NCBI GenBank assembly: GCA_041675645.1
Contig: JBAYTN010000008.1
Location: 30,995 to 94,994 of the forward strand
DNA length: 64,000 nucleotides
Direction of reading: 5' to 3'
Origin: Stygiobacter sp041675645
Lineage (GTDB): Bacteria > Bacteroidota > Ignavibacteria > Ignavibacteriales > Melioribacteraceae
The number at the start of each line of letters is the position of its first letter. Position 1 is the stretch's first letter. Shown here one piece after another: positions 1 through 8,707 of this stretch. The translations under genes were made by a program, and so were the position numbers. The notes under the pieces were generated by a model. It ran no database searches and was not told the DNA's origin. It worked only from the letters and a program-made list of their open reading frames with translations.

Positions 1-227
1 TTGATTTAGTTATTACAGATCTAAATATGCCCAATGTGGATGGATTTGAACTTATAACTTCTATCAGAAATAACACTGCATATAAAGAATTACCAATTAT
101 TGTTCTTTCTTCTCTTGGAGCAACCGAAGATATTCAAAAAGGTCTGGAATGTGGCGCTAACTCGTATCTCGTAAAACCTTTCGATCCAAAACGAGTAGCG
201 TACGAAGTCTCAAAATATTTAAACTAG
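1..227 (+). CDS. Receiver-domain protein, C-terminal fragment
   Basis: The 5' end lies outside the window; the frame is open from base 3. The visible part is the second half of a CheY-like receiver domain. The likely phospho-acceptor Asp is coded at 18-20 in a TDLNMPNVDG context, followed by a VLSS switch strand and the conserved Lys in YLVKPF. The protein stops right after the receiver fold, so it is either a single-domain regulator or a hybrid (CheV-like or CheA-like) ending in a receiver. It lies 10 bases before cheY, so it probably belongs to the same chemotaxis operon. Confidence 0.85.
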   Translation, partial: DLVITDLNMPNVDGFELITSIRNNTAYKELPIIVLSSLGATEDIQKGLECGANSYLVKPFDPKRVAYEVSKYLN

Positions 228-237
228 AGGTAGGATA

Positions 238-621
238 ATGGCACTAAAATTCTTAGTTGTAGACGATTCAGTAACAATGCGCAGAATTGTCCTTAATTCA
301 CTTAAACAAATTGGGCATGATGCTTTTGTTGAAGCCGGAGACGGCAGAGAAGCACTCGGCAAACTTCAAGCCGATGATGGAATTAATTTTATTATTACTG
401 ATTGGAACATGCCTGACTTAACCGGCTTAGATCTTGTTAAAGCCGTTCGTGCTAATCCAAAGTATGAAACCATCCCAATTTTAATGGTAACTACACGCGG
501 AATGAAGGAAGATATAGTTGAAGCTCTTCAAGCAAAAGTAAACAATTACATTGTTAAGCCGTTTACTCCACAAGTCCTTAGAGAGAAAATTGAACAAATA
601 ATTGCAACTCCGGTTGCCTAG
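238..621 (+). CDS. cheY: Chemotaxis response regulator CheY
   Basis: A 127-residue single receiver domain, the usual CheY length. Conserved features are the acidic pair D9-D10, the phospho-acceptor D55 in TDWNMP, the switch residue T85 in MVTTRG and K107 in VKPF. MKEDIVEAL after the switch strand is typical of chemotaxis CheYs. Phosphorylated CheY is known to bind FliM and change flagellar rotation; its kinase and probable phosphatase follow directly. A purine-rich AGGTAGG stretch precedes the ATG. Several other receiver proteins occur in the window, but this is the most canonical motor-binding candidate. Confidence 0.93.
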   Translation: MALKFLVVDDSVTMRRIVLNSLKQIGHDAFVEAGDGREALGKLQADDGINFIITDWNMPDLTGLDLVKAVRANPKYETIPILMVTTRGMKEDIVEALQAKVNNYIVKPFTPQVLREKIEQIIATPVA

Positions 622-629
622 AGGTAGAC

Positions 630-1397
630 ATGGATCAAGTACATAATATGCAAAGCCTTTACGAAAAGCTAAGTGACGTAAATTCATTTTTTGAGTATGG
701 GCAAAAACTGATTCCTACAATTGAAAAAATTGTCGATTTCATGAAAGCAACCATACCGCTTCTTGAAAACGTTAATAACTCAATATTGGATAGTACAAGC
801 AAACTTCCAAAAGCGGCTCTTCAGATAAATAGTGTTACCAATGCTACCGAAGTTGCTGTAACAGAGATTCTTGATGTTGTAGATGGTGCTTCAAGCGATT
901 TAACAACAATCATATCAAAACTAGAATCGTTAAGAACAAGATTGGATAGTCAGAAGAATTCAATTCAACGACTAACGGAAAAATATCCCGATGACCCGGA
1001 TGTAAAAGATTTAGTTGCCAATGGATTAAATCCGGAAGTTATTCATGAAGACTATTCCGCAGTTATTAGTTTGGCTGATAAAATTCAAGTTGGGCTAATG
1101 AACATTACAATATCGTTGCAAGTACAAGATATTACAGCACAGCAATTAGCTTCTGCAAATCATTTAATGAATGGAATTCAAACAAAGCTTTCATCATTGT
1201 TATTCGATATTGGAAACGACGGTGAGAAAGAAACATCTGCTGAAAAGAAAGTTGAAACTAAAGGGGAATCAGCCTTCAATGCCGATGCAAGATACGATAG
1301 AGACCATAACTCTCAAGCTCTTGTAGATTCACTTGTAGCAGACAATGCAACTCAACCATCACAAAAAGAAATAGACGAGCTATTTTCAAAAAAATGA
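630..1397 (+). CDS. cheZ: CheY-phosphate phosphatase CheZ
   Basis: This 255-residue helical protein carries the CheZ active-site signature QDITAQQ, with D167 and Q171 matching the Asp and Gln that coordinate and attack the CheY phospho-aspartate in known CheZ. The long helices on both sides fit the family's dimeric four-helix bundle. A charged linker of about 45 residues (roughly 197-242) leads to the C-terminal tail SQKEIDELFSKK (244-255), the expected CheY-binding peptide, which closely resembles the FliM N-terminus coded at 18188. The gene sits between cheY and cheA and overlaps cheA by 4 bases. A ribosome site GAGGT lies just before the ATG. Confidence 0.88.
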   Translation: MDQVHNMQSLYEKLSDVNSFFEYGQKLIPTIEKIVDFMKATIPLLENVNNSILDSTSKLPKAALQINSVTNATEVAVTEILDVVDGASSDLTTIISKLESLRTRLDSQKNSIQRLTEKYPDDPDVKDLVANGLNPEVIHEDYSAVISLADKIQVGLMNITISLQVQDITAQQLASANHLMNGIQTKLSSLLFDIGNDGEKETSAEKKVETKGESAFNADARYDRDHNSQALVDSLVADNATQPSQKEIDELFSKK

Positions 1398-3187
1398 GCG
1401 ACCAAGAAAAAAACCCGACTCTCATTGATCCGGAGATGAAAGAGATTGTTGAGAGCTTTATAGTTGAAACAAAAGAAATTCTTGAAAAACTTGATGTTGA
1501 TCTTCTTGAGCTGGAAAAGAAACCGGACGACAAAGAATTACTAAATCAAATTTTTCGTTCGTTCCATACAATAAAAGGCACATCAGGGTTTCTTGGATTG
1601 GAAGCTTTACCCGAAGTAACTCACAAATGTGAAGATATTCTAAATAAGCTAAGAAAGGGTGAAGCCGTTTTGAGCGAAAGCTTAATGGATGGAATTATTC
1701 TTGCGTTCGATACTATTAAAGAACTTTTGAAAAAAATTGAAGTTGATCAAAATGAAAACGTGCAGATTGATAATGTTTGCAATATTCTAGAAGAACTGAT
1801 CAAAGAAATTGAAGGTGGAGGTAGCGAAGAAGCCTCTGCACCAAAAGAGGAAGTTTTACAAGAAATAGTACAATTAACTGAAGTAGAAGAAACAAAAACC
1901 GCCGCCATAGATATTCCCCAGCCGGAAAAACCTAAGCAGGAAGAGAAGAAAACAGAAATTATTGAGAAGGCCGCAGCCGCTCCGGTTAAAGAAAACACTA
2001 TACGTGTTGACGTTGACAGACTTGATGCGCTTCTTGATATAGTTTCGGAACTTGTGTTAGGACGTAATAGACTTTCGCAAGTGAATTCACATTTTTCAGT
2101 TGAAAACGAAGGTAATAGATTTACTCGCGATTTTGGTGAAGTAACAAAGCAGATCGATTTGATGACTACCGAACTACAGTTGGTTGCAATGAAGTTACGC
2201 ATGATTAAGATTGCTAAAATATTTAACCGCTACCCAAGATTGGTCCGCGATCTTACAAGAGACCTTAACAAAGATGTTGAGCTTGTTATTAAAGGTGAAG
2301 AAACCGAAGTTGATAAAAACTTGATTGAAGAAATCAACGATCCGCTTGTTCACTTAATTCGTAATTCGGTAGATCATGGAGTAGAAACGCCGGATGTAAG
2401 AGTTAAAGCCGGCAAGAGTCCTAAAGGAACAGTAACTCTAGCGGCTGAACAGCTTGGAAACAATATTGTTATTTCTATTGAAGACGACGGCAAAGGTTTA
2501 GATATAGAAGTATTGAAGGATAAGGCTGTAAACAAGGGATTGATAACACGCGATAAAGCGAAAGAGCTTACCCGACAAGAAGCAATTAACTTAATTTTCT
2601 TACCGGGATTCTCAACAGCGGAAAAAGTATCCAATGTATCCGGACGCGGTGTAGGAATGGATGTTGTTAAAACTAATGTTTCCAAACTACGCGGTATTAT
2701 CAATATCGATTCCGAACTTGGCAAAGGAACAAAGATTACAATTAAGCTGCCTTTAACTTTAGCTATTATTTCCGGAATGATTGTAAAAGCATATCAAGAG
2801 ATGATTGTAATTCCTCTCGGTTCAGTTATAGAAGTTATTAGAGTAAACAACGAACAAATATATTCCATCAAAGGAAAAGAAGTTATACAAGTAAGAGATT
2901 CAATTTTGCCTCTAGTTTCTCTTAAAGAATTATTGAAGGGAAGACTAGACGGGCAAAAGGAAGAGCGAGATGGCTGGCAATATGTGGTAGAAGTTGGTAT
3001 TGCAGAAAAACGATATGGAATTAAAGTCGACGATCTTATTGGTCAGCAAGAAGTTGTAATAAAAACCCTTGGTAGTTATTTGGGTAAGATAGACGGTATT
3101 GCGGGATCAACAATTATGGGCGATGGAACTGTTGTAATGATTTTAGATATTCACGAACTATTTAATAAACTGGAAGCAAACGCTTGA
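1394..3187 (+). CDS. cheA: Chemotaxis histidine kinase CheA
   Basis: A 597-residue CheA. An N-terminal HPt domain (about 12-125) has the phosphorylated His at H58 in SFHTIKGTSGF. An acidic, low-complexity linker (about 141-198) stands where a P2 CheY-binding domain is often found, and no folded P2 is evident. The dimerisation helices start near 201. The ATPase domain has the N box HLIRNSVDHG (320-329), the G1 box DDGKG (364-368) and the G2 box GRGVGMDVV (418-426). A CheW-like domain fills about 456-597. It phosphorylates CheY and CheB in the receptor array. It overlaps both neighbours by 4 bases, implying translational coupling. Confidence 0.95.
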   Translation: MSDQEKNPTLIDPEMKEIVESFIVETKEILEKLDVDLLELEKKPDDKELLNQIFRSFHTIKGTSGFLGLEALPEVTHKCEDILNKLRKGEAVLSESLMDGIILAFDTIKELLKKIEVDQNENVQIDNVCNILEELIKEIEGGGSEEASAPKEEVLQEIVQLTEVEETKTAAIDIPQPEKPKQEEKKTEIIEKAAAAPVKENTIRVDVDRLDALLDIVSELVLGRNRLSQVNSHFSVENEGNRFTRDFGEVTKQIDLMTTELQLVAMKLRMIKIAKIFNRYPRLVRDLTRDLNKDVELVIKGEETEVDKNLIEEINDPLVHLIRNSVDHGVETPDVRVKAGKSPKGTVTLAAEQLGNNIVISIEDDGKGLDIEVLKDKAVNKGLITRDKAKELTRQEAINLIFLPGFSTAEKVSNVSGRGVGMDVVKTNVSKLRGIINIDSELGKGTKITIKLPLTLAIISGMIVKAYQEMIVIPLGSVIEVIRVNNEQIYSIKGKEVIQVRDSILPLVSLKELLKGRLDGQKEERDGWQYVVEVGIAEKRYGIKVDDLIGQQEVVIKTLGSYLGKIDGIAGSTIMGDGTVVMILDIHELFNKLEANA

Positions 3188-4260
3188 GAGATAAAATTGC
3201 CGTATTAATTATTGATGATTCAGCTTTCATGCGAAAGTCGCTTTCAATTATGCTGGAAAGCGATCCCGATATTACGGTTGTTGGTACCGCACATAACGGA
3301 TTAGAAGGTGTTGAGCTAGCCAATAAACTTAGACCGGATGTAATTACACTTGATGTTGAAATGCCGGTAATGGATGGACTAACGGCATTGAAACGGATTA
3401 TGGCCGAATGCCCGACATCCGTTTTAATGATAAGCTCTATTACAACGGAAGGCGCTACCGCTACATTAAAAGCTCTGGAAATGGGCGCAGTAGATTTTAT
3501 TCCCAAAGAAATGTCCTACGTAAGCGTTAATATTTCGAAGATCAAAGAAGATTTAATTTCCAAAGTAAAAGCAATTTCCCGTACAAGACTTCTTAAAGCT
3601 CGTCTAGATAGAATAAAAGCGATTTCACCTACTCCAACTGTAAGACCACGTGTTACCGGATTTTTAAGAGATTTGCCAAGGGCCGGTTATAGAGCAATTG
3701 CTCTGGGTATTTCAACGGGCGGACCATTTACACTTCAAAAAGTTCTTCCTCTCATTTCGGAAAAAGTACAAGTGCCGATATTTATTGTTCAGCACATGCC
3801 CCCTAAGTTTACCAAATCGTTGGCAGAAAGATTAAACGGACAATGCAAACTGGAAGTGAAAGAAGCAGAGAATGGTGAACCGGTTAAGAATGGATATATA
3901 TATATAGCTCCGGGCGGATTTCATATGAAGCTGCGCGGCTCATCATCTTCTCCGGTTATTGATATTTCTACAGAGCCGGTCGGAACACTTCACCGTCCTT
4001 CTGTTGATGTAATGATGGGTTCTGTAGTTGGAGTTTATGGCAAATACACGCTTGGTGTAATTATGACGGGAATGGGAAAAGATGGATACGAAGCAGTTAA
4101 ACAGTTAAAATCAATTGGCGGATATGCAATTGCACAAGATGAAGAATCTTGTGTTGTGTATGGAATGCCGAAAGCAATAGTAGACGGCGGGCTTGCCGAT
4201 GTTGTTCTTCCCGCTGAAAAAATTCCGGAAATGATAAATAGAGTGGTGTCAAATGTCTAG
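3184..4260 (+). CDS. cheB: Chemoreceptor methylesterase/deamidase CheB
   Basis: A 358-residue two-domain protein. The N-terminal receiver has D57 as phospho-acceptor and K108. The C-terminal methylesterase has the catalytic triad S177 (GISTGG), H204 (VQHMPP) and D300 (GMGKDG). CheB demethylates and deamidates chemoreceptors during adaptation. The start is a TTG whose last two bases are part of the cheA stop codon; no nearer ATG keeps the first receiver strand, so TTG is the likely real start. The partner methyltransferase CheR and the receptors are not in this window. Confidence 0.93.
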   Translation: MRDKIAVLIIDDSAFMRKSLSIMLESDPDITVVGTAHNGLEGVELANKLRPDVITLDVEMPVMDGLTALKRIMAECPTSVLMISSITTEGATATLKALEMGAVDFIPKEMSYVSVNISKIKEDLISKVKAISRTRLLKARLDRIKAISPTPTVRPRVTGFLRDLPRAGYRAIALGISTGGPFTLQKVLPLISEKVQVPIFIVQHMPPKFTKSLAERLNGQCKLEVKEAENGEPVKNGYIYIAPGGFHMKLRGSSSSPVIDISTEPVGTLHRPSVDVMMGSVVGVYGKYTLGVIMTGMGKDGYEAVKQLKSIGGYAIAQDEESCVVYGMPKAIVDGGLADVVLPAEKIPEMINRVVSNV

Positions 4261-4498
4261 TCAATTTGAAGATGCAACATTCAAAGATGTATTCGCAAAG
4301 AATAATGCAAAGACCGGCAATCTTATTAAAGCAGACGCCGTTGAAATAAAAGGGTTATCAAAAATTTCATTCGAAGACAGCGAAGAGGATGGAATTAGGA
4401 TTATTCTTAAAAAAGATACTCACGATAACTTGAAGGAAATAAAATTCGTTTGCTCTTGCGGACAAACAAAATCCATCATTTTGGATTATTCTGAATAA
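4253..4498 (+). CDS. Small CxCG protein of the chemotaxis operon
   Basis: An 81-residue protein of unknown function that overlaps the end of cheB by 8 bases, so it is probably translated by coupling. The second half looks like a small beta-rich fold with two cysteines close to the end, C67 and C69 in FVCSCGQTKS, a spacing that could bind a metal only together with other ligands or as a dimer. No signal peptide or membrane segment is visible. Its place at the end of the che operon suggests an accessory chemotaxis role, but nothing in the sequence gives a reaction. Confidence 0.6.
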   Translation: MSSQFEDATFKDVFAKNNAKTGNLIKADAVEIKGLSKISFEDSEEDGIRIILKKDTHDNLKEIKFVCSCGQTKSIILDYSE

Positions 4499-4508
4499 TA
4501 ACTCCCAC

Positions 4509-4526
4509 GTGGCTATTTTTAGCCAC
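4509..4526 (+). terminator. Hairpin after the chemotaxis operon
   Basis: A perfect 6-base-pair stem (GTGGCT at 4509-4514 with AGCCAC at 4521-4526) around an ATTTTT loop, 11 bases after the last che gene. The following bases are CCTTAAATC, with no T run, so intrinsic termination would be weak. It may instead protect the transcript end. Confidence 0.4.
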
Positions 4527-4619
4527 CCTTAAATCATAAGAACCACCTTTTCACTCGATTTTCAATCTTTTTGCTGGCATTGATTTGGAAACACTCTCCA
4601 AAAAGCAAAAAAGGTTGAA

Positions 4620-5018
4620 ATGGCATCTTCAGTTAAACTTTTATCTAATCTCTTAGACTACTGTTCCGAAAAAAACCGTGTTATAGCGAAAAACATTTCC
4701 AACATAGCAACGGAAGGATACAAGCGCCAAGATGTTGTGTTCAAAGAAGTGCTGAATGAAAGCTCCGATTCAATGATGAAGATTTCCAACAGCAGACACA
4801 TGACAACATTGCAAGACCCATCGGCAGAGAGTGGAAAATTTGAATATGTAAATGATGAAAGTGAAGATATGGCATCGGGCTCGAACAATGTAAACATAGA
4901 ACGAGAAATGAGCGAGCTGGCGGAAAATACTCTACGCTTCAAATTTGCTTCGAAGAAAGTCGGCGATTACTACAGAGGAATTCAAAATGTAATAAAAGGT
5001 GGCGGAGGCAGAATATGA
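4620..5018 (+). CDS. flgB: Flagellar proximal rod protein FlgB
   Basis: A 132-residue protein, normal for FlgB. Residues 25-37 carry the rod/hook family N-terminal signature NISNIATEGYKRQ, and the C-terminus is the helical coiled-coil half of the rod axial core. FlgB forms the proximal rod with FlgC, FlgF and FliE, exported by the flagellar type III system. It is the first gene after a 121-base gap, so a promoter probably lies just upstream. It overlaps flgC by 4 bases (ATGA). Confidence 0.93.
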   Translation: MASSVKLLSNLLDYCSEKNRVIAKNISNIATEGYKRQDVVFKEVLNESSDSMMKISNSRHMTTLQDPSAESGKFEYVNDESEDMASGSNNVNIEREMSELAENTLRFKFASKKVGDYYRGIQNVIKGGGGRI

Positions 5019-5518
5019 AAATTGGCGGAAGCTTATTTGGTTTGAACTACAGCGCTCGCGGTATGAGTATTCAGAGAAAGAAAATGGATGTAATTGCGCA
5101 GAATATTGCTAACAGTGATAATGTCCGCACAGAAAATGGTGAACCTTACAAAAGAAAAACTCTTAAAGTGGAAGAAGCAAAGAATAATTTTGCTTCAAAT
5201 CTAGAGATTGAAGGACAAGCATTTAAGCTTAACACAAGCAACCCAAACCACATGCTTAAGATGAATTCGCCTCAAGAATTAAGCATCTCCGCAGATCAAG
5301 GTAAAGTTAAAATGGAAGAAGAGATAGATGCCAAACCGGGAGATATTGTTTACATGCCGGAACATCCAAACGCAAATAAAGACGGCTACGTTGAAATGTC
5401 CAATGTAAATGTTATAAACGAAATGGTGGATATGATTGCGGCATCAAGAAGTTATGAAGCAAACTTACAAGCGTTAAACTCTGCCAAGCAAATGGCAAAA
5501 GATTCTATGGAGATATAA
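5015..5518 (+). CDS. flgC: Flagellar proximal rod protein FlgC
   Basis: A 167-residue rod protein. The N-terminal axial signature is at about 24-34 (MDVIAQNIANS) and the C-terminal motif MSNVNVINEMVDMIAASR, with SYEANLQA after it, is the classic FlgC ending. It is a little longer than the enteric protein (about 134 residues), the extra length lying between the two axial helices. It starts inside the flgB stop region and is followed after 3 bases by a small gene. Confidence 0.94.
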   Translation: MKIGGSLFGLNYSARGMSIQRKKMDVIAQNIANSDNVRTENGEPYKRKTLKVEEAKNNFASNLEIEGQAFKLNTSNPNHMLKMNSPQELSISADQGKVKMEEEIDAKPGDIVYMPEHPNANKDGYVEMSNVNVINEMVDMIAASRSYEANLQALNSAKQMAKDSMEI

Positions 5519-5521
5519 TAG

Positions 5522-5758
5522 ATGAAAGTTTCTACAAATAATATCGGCAATTATTCACCGGCATATTTTAAAGCGCAAGCGGCAAGAACAGAAGCTGTTC
5601 AAAAGCAGAAATCTGAAAGCATTTCGGCTGAAGAAAAAAAGTTCTTTGCAAATCTTTATCCGGCTCAGAAGGATGAAGTTCTTGGTTATCAGCTTTACGA
5701 TGCAAAAGGAAAAGTTTCCGGAGTGCATGTAGGTTCACTTTTTGATAGGAGAGGATAA
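5522..5758 (+). CDS. Small conserved-looking protein between flgC and fliE
   Basis: A 78-residue soluble protein of unknown function, between the stop of flgC (3 bases away) and fliE (1 base away), so clearly a real operon member. The N-terminal half is rich in Ala, Gln and Lys and probably helical. The C-terminal half contains FFANLYPAQKDEVLGYQLYD and ends LFDRRG. No signal peptide, membrane span or cysteine is seen. Its place among proximal rod and export-gate adaptor genes suggests a small assembly factor or chaperone, but this rests on position only. Confidence 0.65.
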   Translation: MKVSTNNIGNYSPAYFKAQAARTEAVQKQKSESISAEEKKFFANLYPAQKDEVLGYQLYDAKGKVSGVHVGSLFDRRG

Positions 5759-5759
5759 A

Positions 5760-6053
5760 ATGCAAATAGAAGGATTTGGAAGTTTAATACCAAAACCGCT
5801 TGAACAGGCTGCTAAGAAAAACTCTATTGGCGTTGAAGGTTTTGGAGAAACATTAAGCGGTTTTATAGGAGATGTAAATAAATCGCAGCTCGATTCGCAA
5901 AGTGCTGTGCAAGATTTTGTTAGCGGAAAGGGTGTTGAGTTACACGAGGTAATGATTGCCGGTGAAAAGGCTAAAACAAATCTTGAACTGCTGATGGAAA
6001 TAAGAAACAAAGCAGTTGATATGTTCAAAGAATTAACAAGGATACCTGTTTAA
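5760..6053 (+). CDS. fliE: Flagellar hook-basal body protein FliE
   Basis: 97 residues from the ATG at 5760, which has a strong ribosome site AGGAGAGG at 5748-5755; a TTG 18 bases upstream is in frame but less likely. The C-terminal two-thirds matches FliE: a helix around DSQSAVQDFVSGKGVELHEV, then KTNLELLMEIRNKAVDMFKE. FliE joins the MS ring and export gate to the rod. It is 1 base from fliF. Confidence 0.93.
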   Translation: MQIEGFGSLIPKPLEQAAKKNSIGVEGFGETLSGFIGDVNKSQLDSQSAVQDFVSGKGVELHEVMIAGEKAKTNLELLMEIRNKAVDMFKELTRIPV

Positions 6054-6054
6054 C

Positions 6055-7677
6055 ATGAATACAAATCCATTACAAGCATTTACGGGAATATTGGGCAAAT
6101 TGAATCCCAAGCAAAAAATTATGCTTGGTGTTGGTGTTATTACAACTGTTGCCTTAATGGCTGTTTTAATGTTCATTCTTAATGAACCAACTTATTCAAC
6201 ACTTTACTCCGGTCTTTCTCAAGAAGATGCGGGTAAAGTTGTAGAACATTTAAACGCTCAGAAAATTCTATTCAAGCTTGAAGACAACGGACAGACAATC
6301 AAAGTTCAACGCGAGAAAGTTGCCGAACTTCGTTTAACGATTGCCGGCAAAGGTCTAATAAATTCCGGCATAATCGGATACGAAATTTTCGATAAGACAA
6401 CTATGGGAATGTCCGAGTTTATGCAGAATGTGAATTTTAAGCGTGCAATGGAGGGAGAGATTGCACGCACAATTCAGCAGCAAGAAGGTGTTTTGTTGGC
6501 AAAAGTATACATTACTATTCCTAAGAGAACAATATTTAAAGAAGAAGAAAAGCAGCCAACTGCAACAGTTACTTTAAAACTTAAAAGCAGCTCTGCGCCA
6601 TCTAAAGAAAACATTCAAGCAATAGTAAACTTAATGTGCGGAAGTGTTGAGGGATTACAACCAGCCAAAGTTTCTATCATTGACACTAAAGGAAGAATAC
6701 TTAATAACGACGCGGAAGAAGGGCCGATAGCATTTGCATCAGCCAAACAGTACGAAATTAAAAAATCCGTTGAAGGCCATCTTGTTCAAAAAGCACAATC
6801 GATACTAGATAATGTACTAGGTTTTGGCAATGCTGTAGTTGAAGTAACTGCGGATTTGAATTTTGATCAAGTTGAAAAAACTATGACACAGTTCGATCCG
6901 GAATCTCAAGTAGTAGTTAGTGAAGGAGTTGCTAAGACGGCGAACAATGGCCGCCAGCAAAATGATACTACTTCTGCTGTGAATGAAAATAATGTAACGA
7001 ACTATGAAATAAGTAAGACTGTTGAAAATGTAGTACAAGGAAGCGGCAACATAAAAAGATTGAGCGTGGCCGCAGTTATTAACGATATACCGCGCGAAGT
7101 TAAAAAAGATGGAAAGACAACAATAGTTTTCGATCCGAGACCCGCGGATCAAATTAAGAAATTGGAAGGGTTAATTAAAAATGCAGTTGGAATTGATGTA
7201 ACGCGAAACGATCAATTCTCAATTGTGAATATTCCGTTCGAAACAAAAGTTGATGAAACAGTTACTGAAGAAGCCGGAATGTCTGCTTTGCCAGATGCTA
7301 ATGAATATATTAATCTCGTTTTCATTCTAGTGGCTATCGTTTCCTCTCTTTTCGTATTGAAGAGTTTAATGAAGAAATTAAAGAACGAGAGAATTGTAAT
7401 TGGAACAGTAAGCAGCGGTAATTATGCAATGGCATCGGAATCCATGGGTGCTTTGTCGGCAGGACGAGGTGACTCGAAAGGCGGTGGCGGAACACAGCAG
7501 TTAGGCGGGCAAAAAAAGAAAAAGATGCTGTTGCCAATGGGCGATATAGAAGATGAAATTTCAGAAGATGCATTAGCAAAGAAAAACCAGCAGGAAAGAA
7601 TTGTAAACTATGTAACAAAAAATCCAATGGACGCAGCTAAACTAATAAACGCTTGGATGCATGAAGATGAAGCCTAA
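6055..7677 (+). CDS. fliF: Flagellar MS-ring protein FliF
   Basis: A 540-residue FliF. The N-terminal membrane helix is at about 20-42, followed by the YscJ-like ring-building region (ALYSGL-like segment TLYSGLSQEDAGKVVEHL near 49-66) and a periplasmic region to about 410. The second membrane helix is at about 417-436. The C-terminal tail ends in MDAAKLINAWMHEDEA, the FliG-binding segment. It forms the base on which the rod, the export gate and the C ring are built. It overlaps fliG by up to 17 bases. Confidence 0.96.
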   Translation: MNTNPLQAFTGILGKLNPKQKIMLGVGVITTVALMAVLMFILNEPTYSTLYSGLSQEDAGKVVEHLNAQKILFKLEDNGQTIKVQREKVAELRLTIAGKGLINSGIIGYEIFDKTTMGMSEFMQNVNFKRAMEGEIARTIQQQEGVLLAKVYITIPKRTIFKEEEKQPTATVTLKLKSSSAPSKENIQAIVNLMCGSVEGLQPAKVSIIDTKGRILNNDAEEGPIAFASAKQYEIKKSVEGHLVQKAQSILDNVLGFGNAVVEVTADLNFDQVEKTMTQFDPESQVVVSEGVAKTANNGRQQNDTTSAVNENNVTNYEISKTVENVVQGSGNIKRLSVAAVINDIPREVKKDGKTTIVFDPRPADQIKKLEGLIKNAVGIDVTRNDQFSIVNIPFETKVDETVTEEAGMSALPDANEYINLVFILVAIVSSLFVLKSLMKKLKNERIVIGTVSSGNYAMASESMGALSAGRGDSKGGGGTQQLGGQKKKKMLLPMGDIEDEISEDALAKKNQQERIVNYVTKNPMDAAKLINAWMHEDEA

Positions 7678-8707
7678 TAATAAACTCTCTTTAGTAGACA
7701 CAAAAGAAGATGTAAACGGACTGCAAAAGGCAGCAATGCTAATGGTTGCACTTAATGTTGAAGCAGCCTCTTCGGTACTAAAACATTTGGATCCGGCAGA
7801 TGTTGAGTTGATAACCGCCGAGATTTCCAAAGTTAAAAACGTTTCTTCCAAGACTGTAGACACAGTAATTTTTGATTTTTATAACATGGTTACCGCCCGG
7901 GAGTATGTGCTTGAAGGTGGTTTAGATTATGCACAAGCTGTATTGGAAAAAACCTATGGCCCGAATAAAGCTTCTGAAATTATAGACAAGATAAAACGCT
8001 TAACCACTCTAAAAGGTTTTGATGTGCTCAAGAAAGCAGAGCCGGCACAGCTTGTTAATTTTTTAAATAAGGAACATCCTCAAACAATGGCTCTGATTCT
8101 ATCTCAGTTAGCGCCGGATCAAACAGCCAACGCGTTAAAAGAAATACCGGAAGAGCTTCGCGTTGATGTGGCATTCAGAATAGCTACACTTGGAAAAATT
8201 GCACCGCAAACATTAAAGCAAATTGAACATGTAGTTGATGAAATTGCCGGCGCGTCAATGAGCCAATCTGTTGGCAAACTTGGCGGAGCAAAATGTTTGG
8301 CGGCCATACTCAATAGAGCAAATGTTGGAATGGCAAAAGAAATTCTAACAAAGCTTGAAGATATGGACGCGGAAACTTCTTACGAAGTTAAACGCCTCAT
8401 GTTTATCTTCGACGAAATTGTTAACATAAACGATAAAGACATTCAGAAAATTCTTCGTGAAGTTGATAGAAAAGATCTCGCTCTTTCGCTCAAGACTGCC
8501 GAAGACAAATTGCGCGATAAAATATTCAAGAACATGTCCGAACGCGCGGCAGATCTTCTCAAAGAAGAATTACAATACATGGGTATGGTTAAACTAAAAG
8601 AAGTTGAAGGCGCCCAGGCAAGAATTATTGATGTAATTAAAGCGCTTGAAGAACAAGGCGAAATCTCCTTGAACTTGCGTGGCGGTCCGGAAGAGGTTTA
8701 TGTCTGA
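7661..8707 (+). CDS. fliG: Flagellar motor switch protein FliG
   Basis: A 348-residue FliG. The middle domain has the EHPQT motif at 138-142, which contacts FliM. The C-terminal torque domain (about 240-348) contains the charged helix region IFDEIVNINDKDIQKILREV and DRKDLALSLK, which faces the stator. The N-terminal domain binds the FliF tail. The start may be the ATG at 7661 or 7667; both overlap the end of fliF, implying coupled synthesis of the two partners. Confidence 0.96.
   Translation: MKMKPNNKLSLVDTKEDVNGLQKAAMLMVALNVEAASSVLKHLDPADVELITAEISKVKNVSSKTVDTVIFDFYNMVTAREYVLEGGLDYAQAVLEKTYGPNKASEIIDKIKRLTTLKGFDVLKKAEPAQLVNFLNKEHPQTMALILSQLAPDQTANALKEIPEELRVDVAFRIATLGKIAPQTLKQIEHVVDEIAGASMSQSVGKLGGAKCLAAILNRANVGMAKEILTKLEDMDAETSYEVKRLMFIFDEIVNINDKDIQKILREVDRKDLALSLKTAEDKLRDKIFKNMSERAADLLKEELQYMGMVKLKEVEGAQARIIDVIKALEEQGEISLNLRGGPEEVYV

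Noticed and set aside
4575..4590. Sigma54 element before flgB
   Set aside because: TGGCAT is present but the -12 part reads TGGAA in place of TTGCA, so the GC dinucleotide is missing. A promoter must exist in this gap but this match is too weak.
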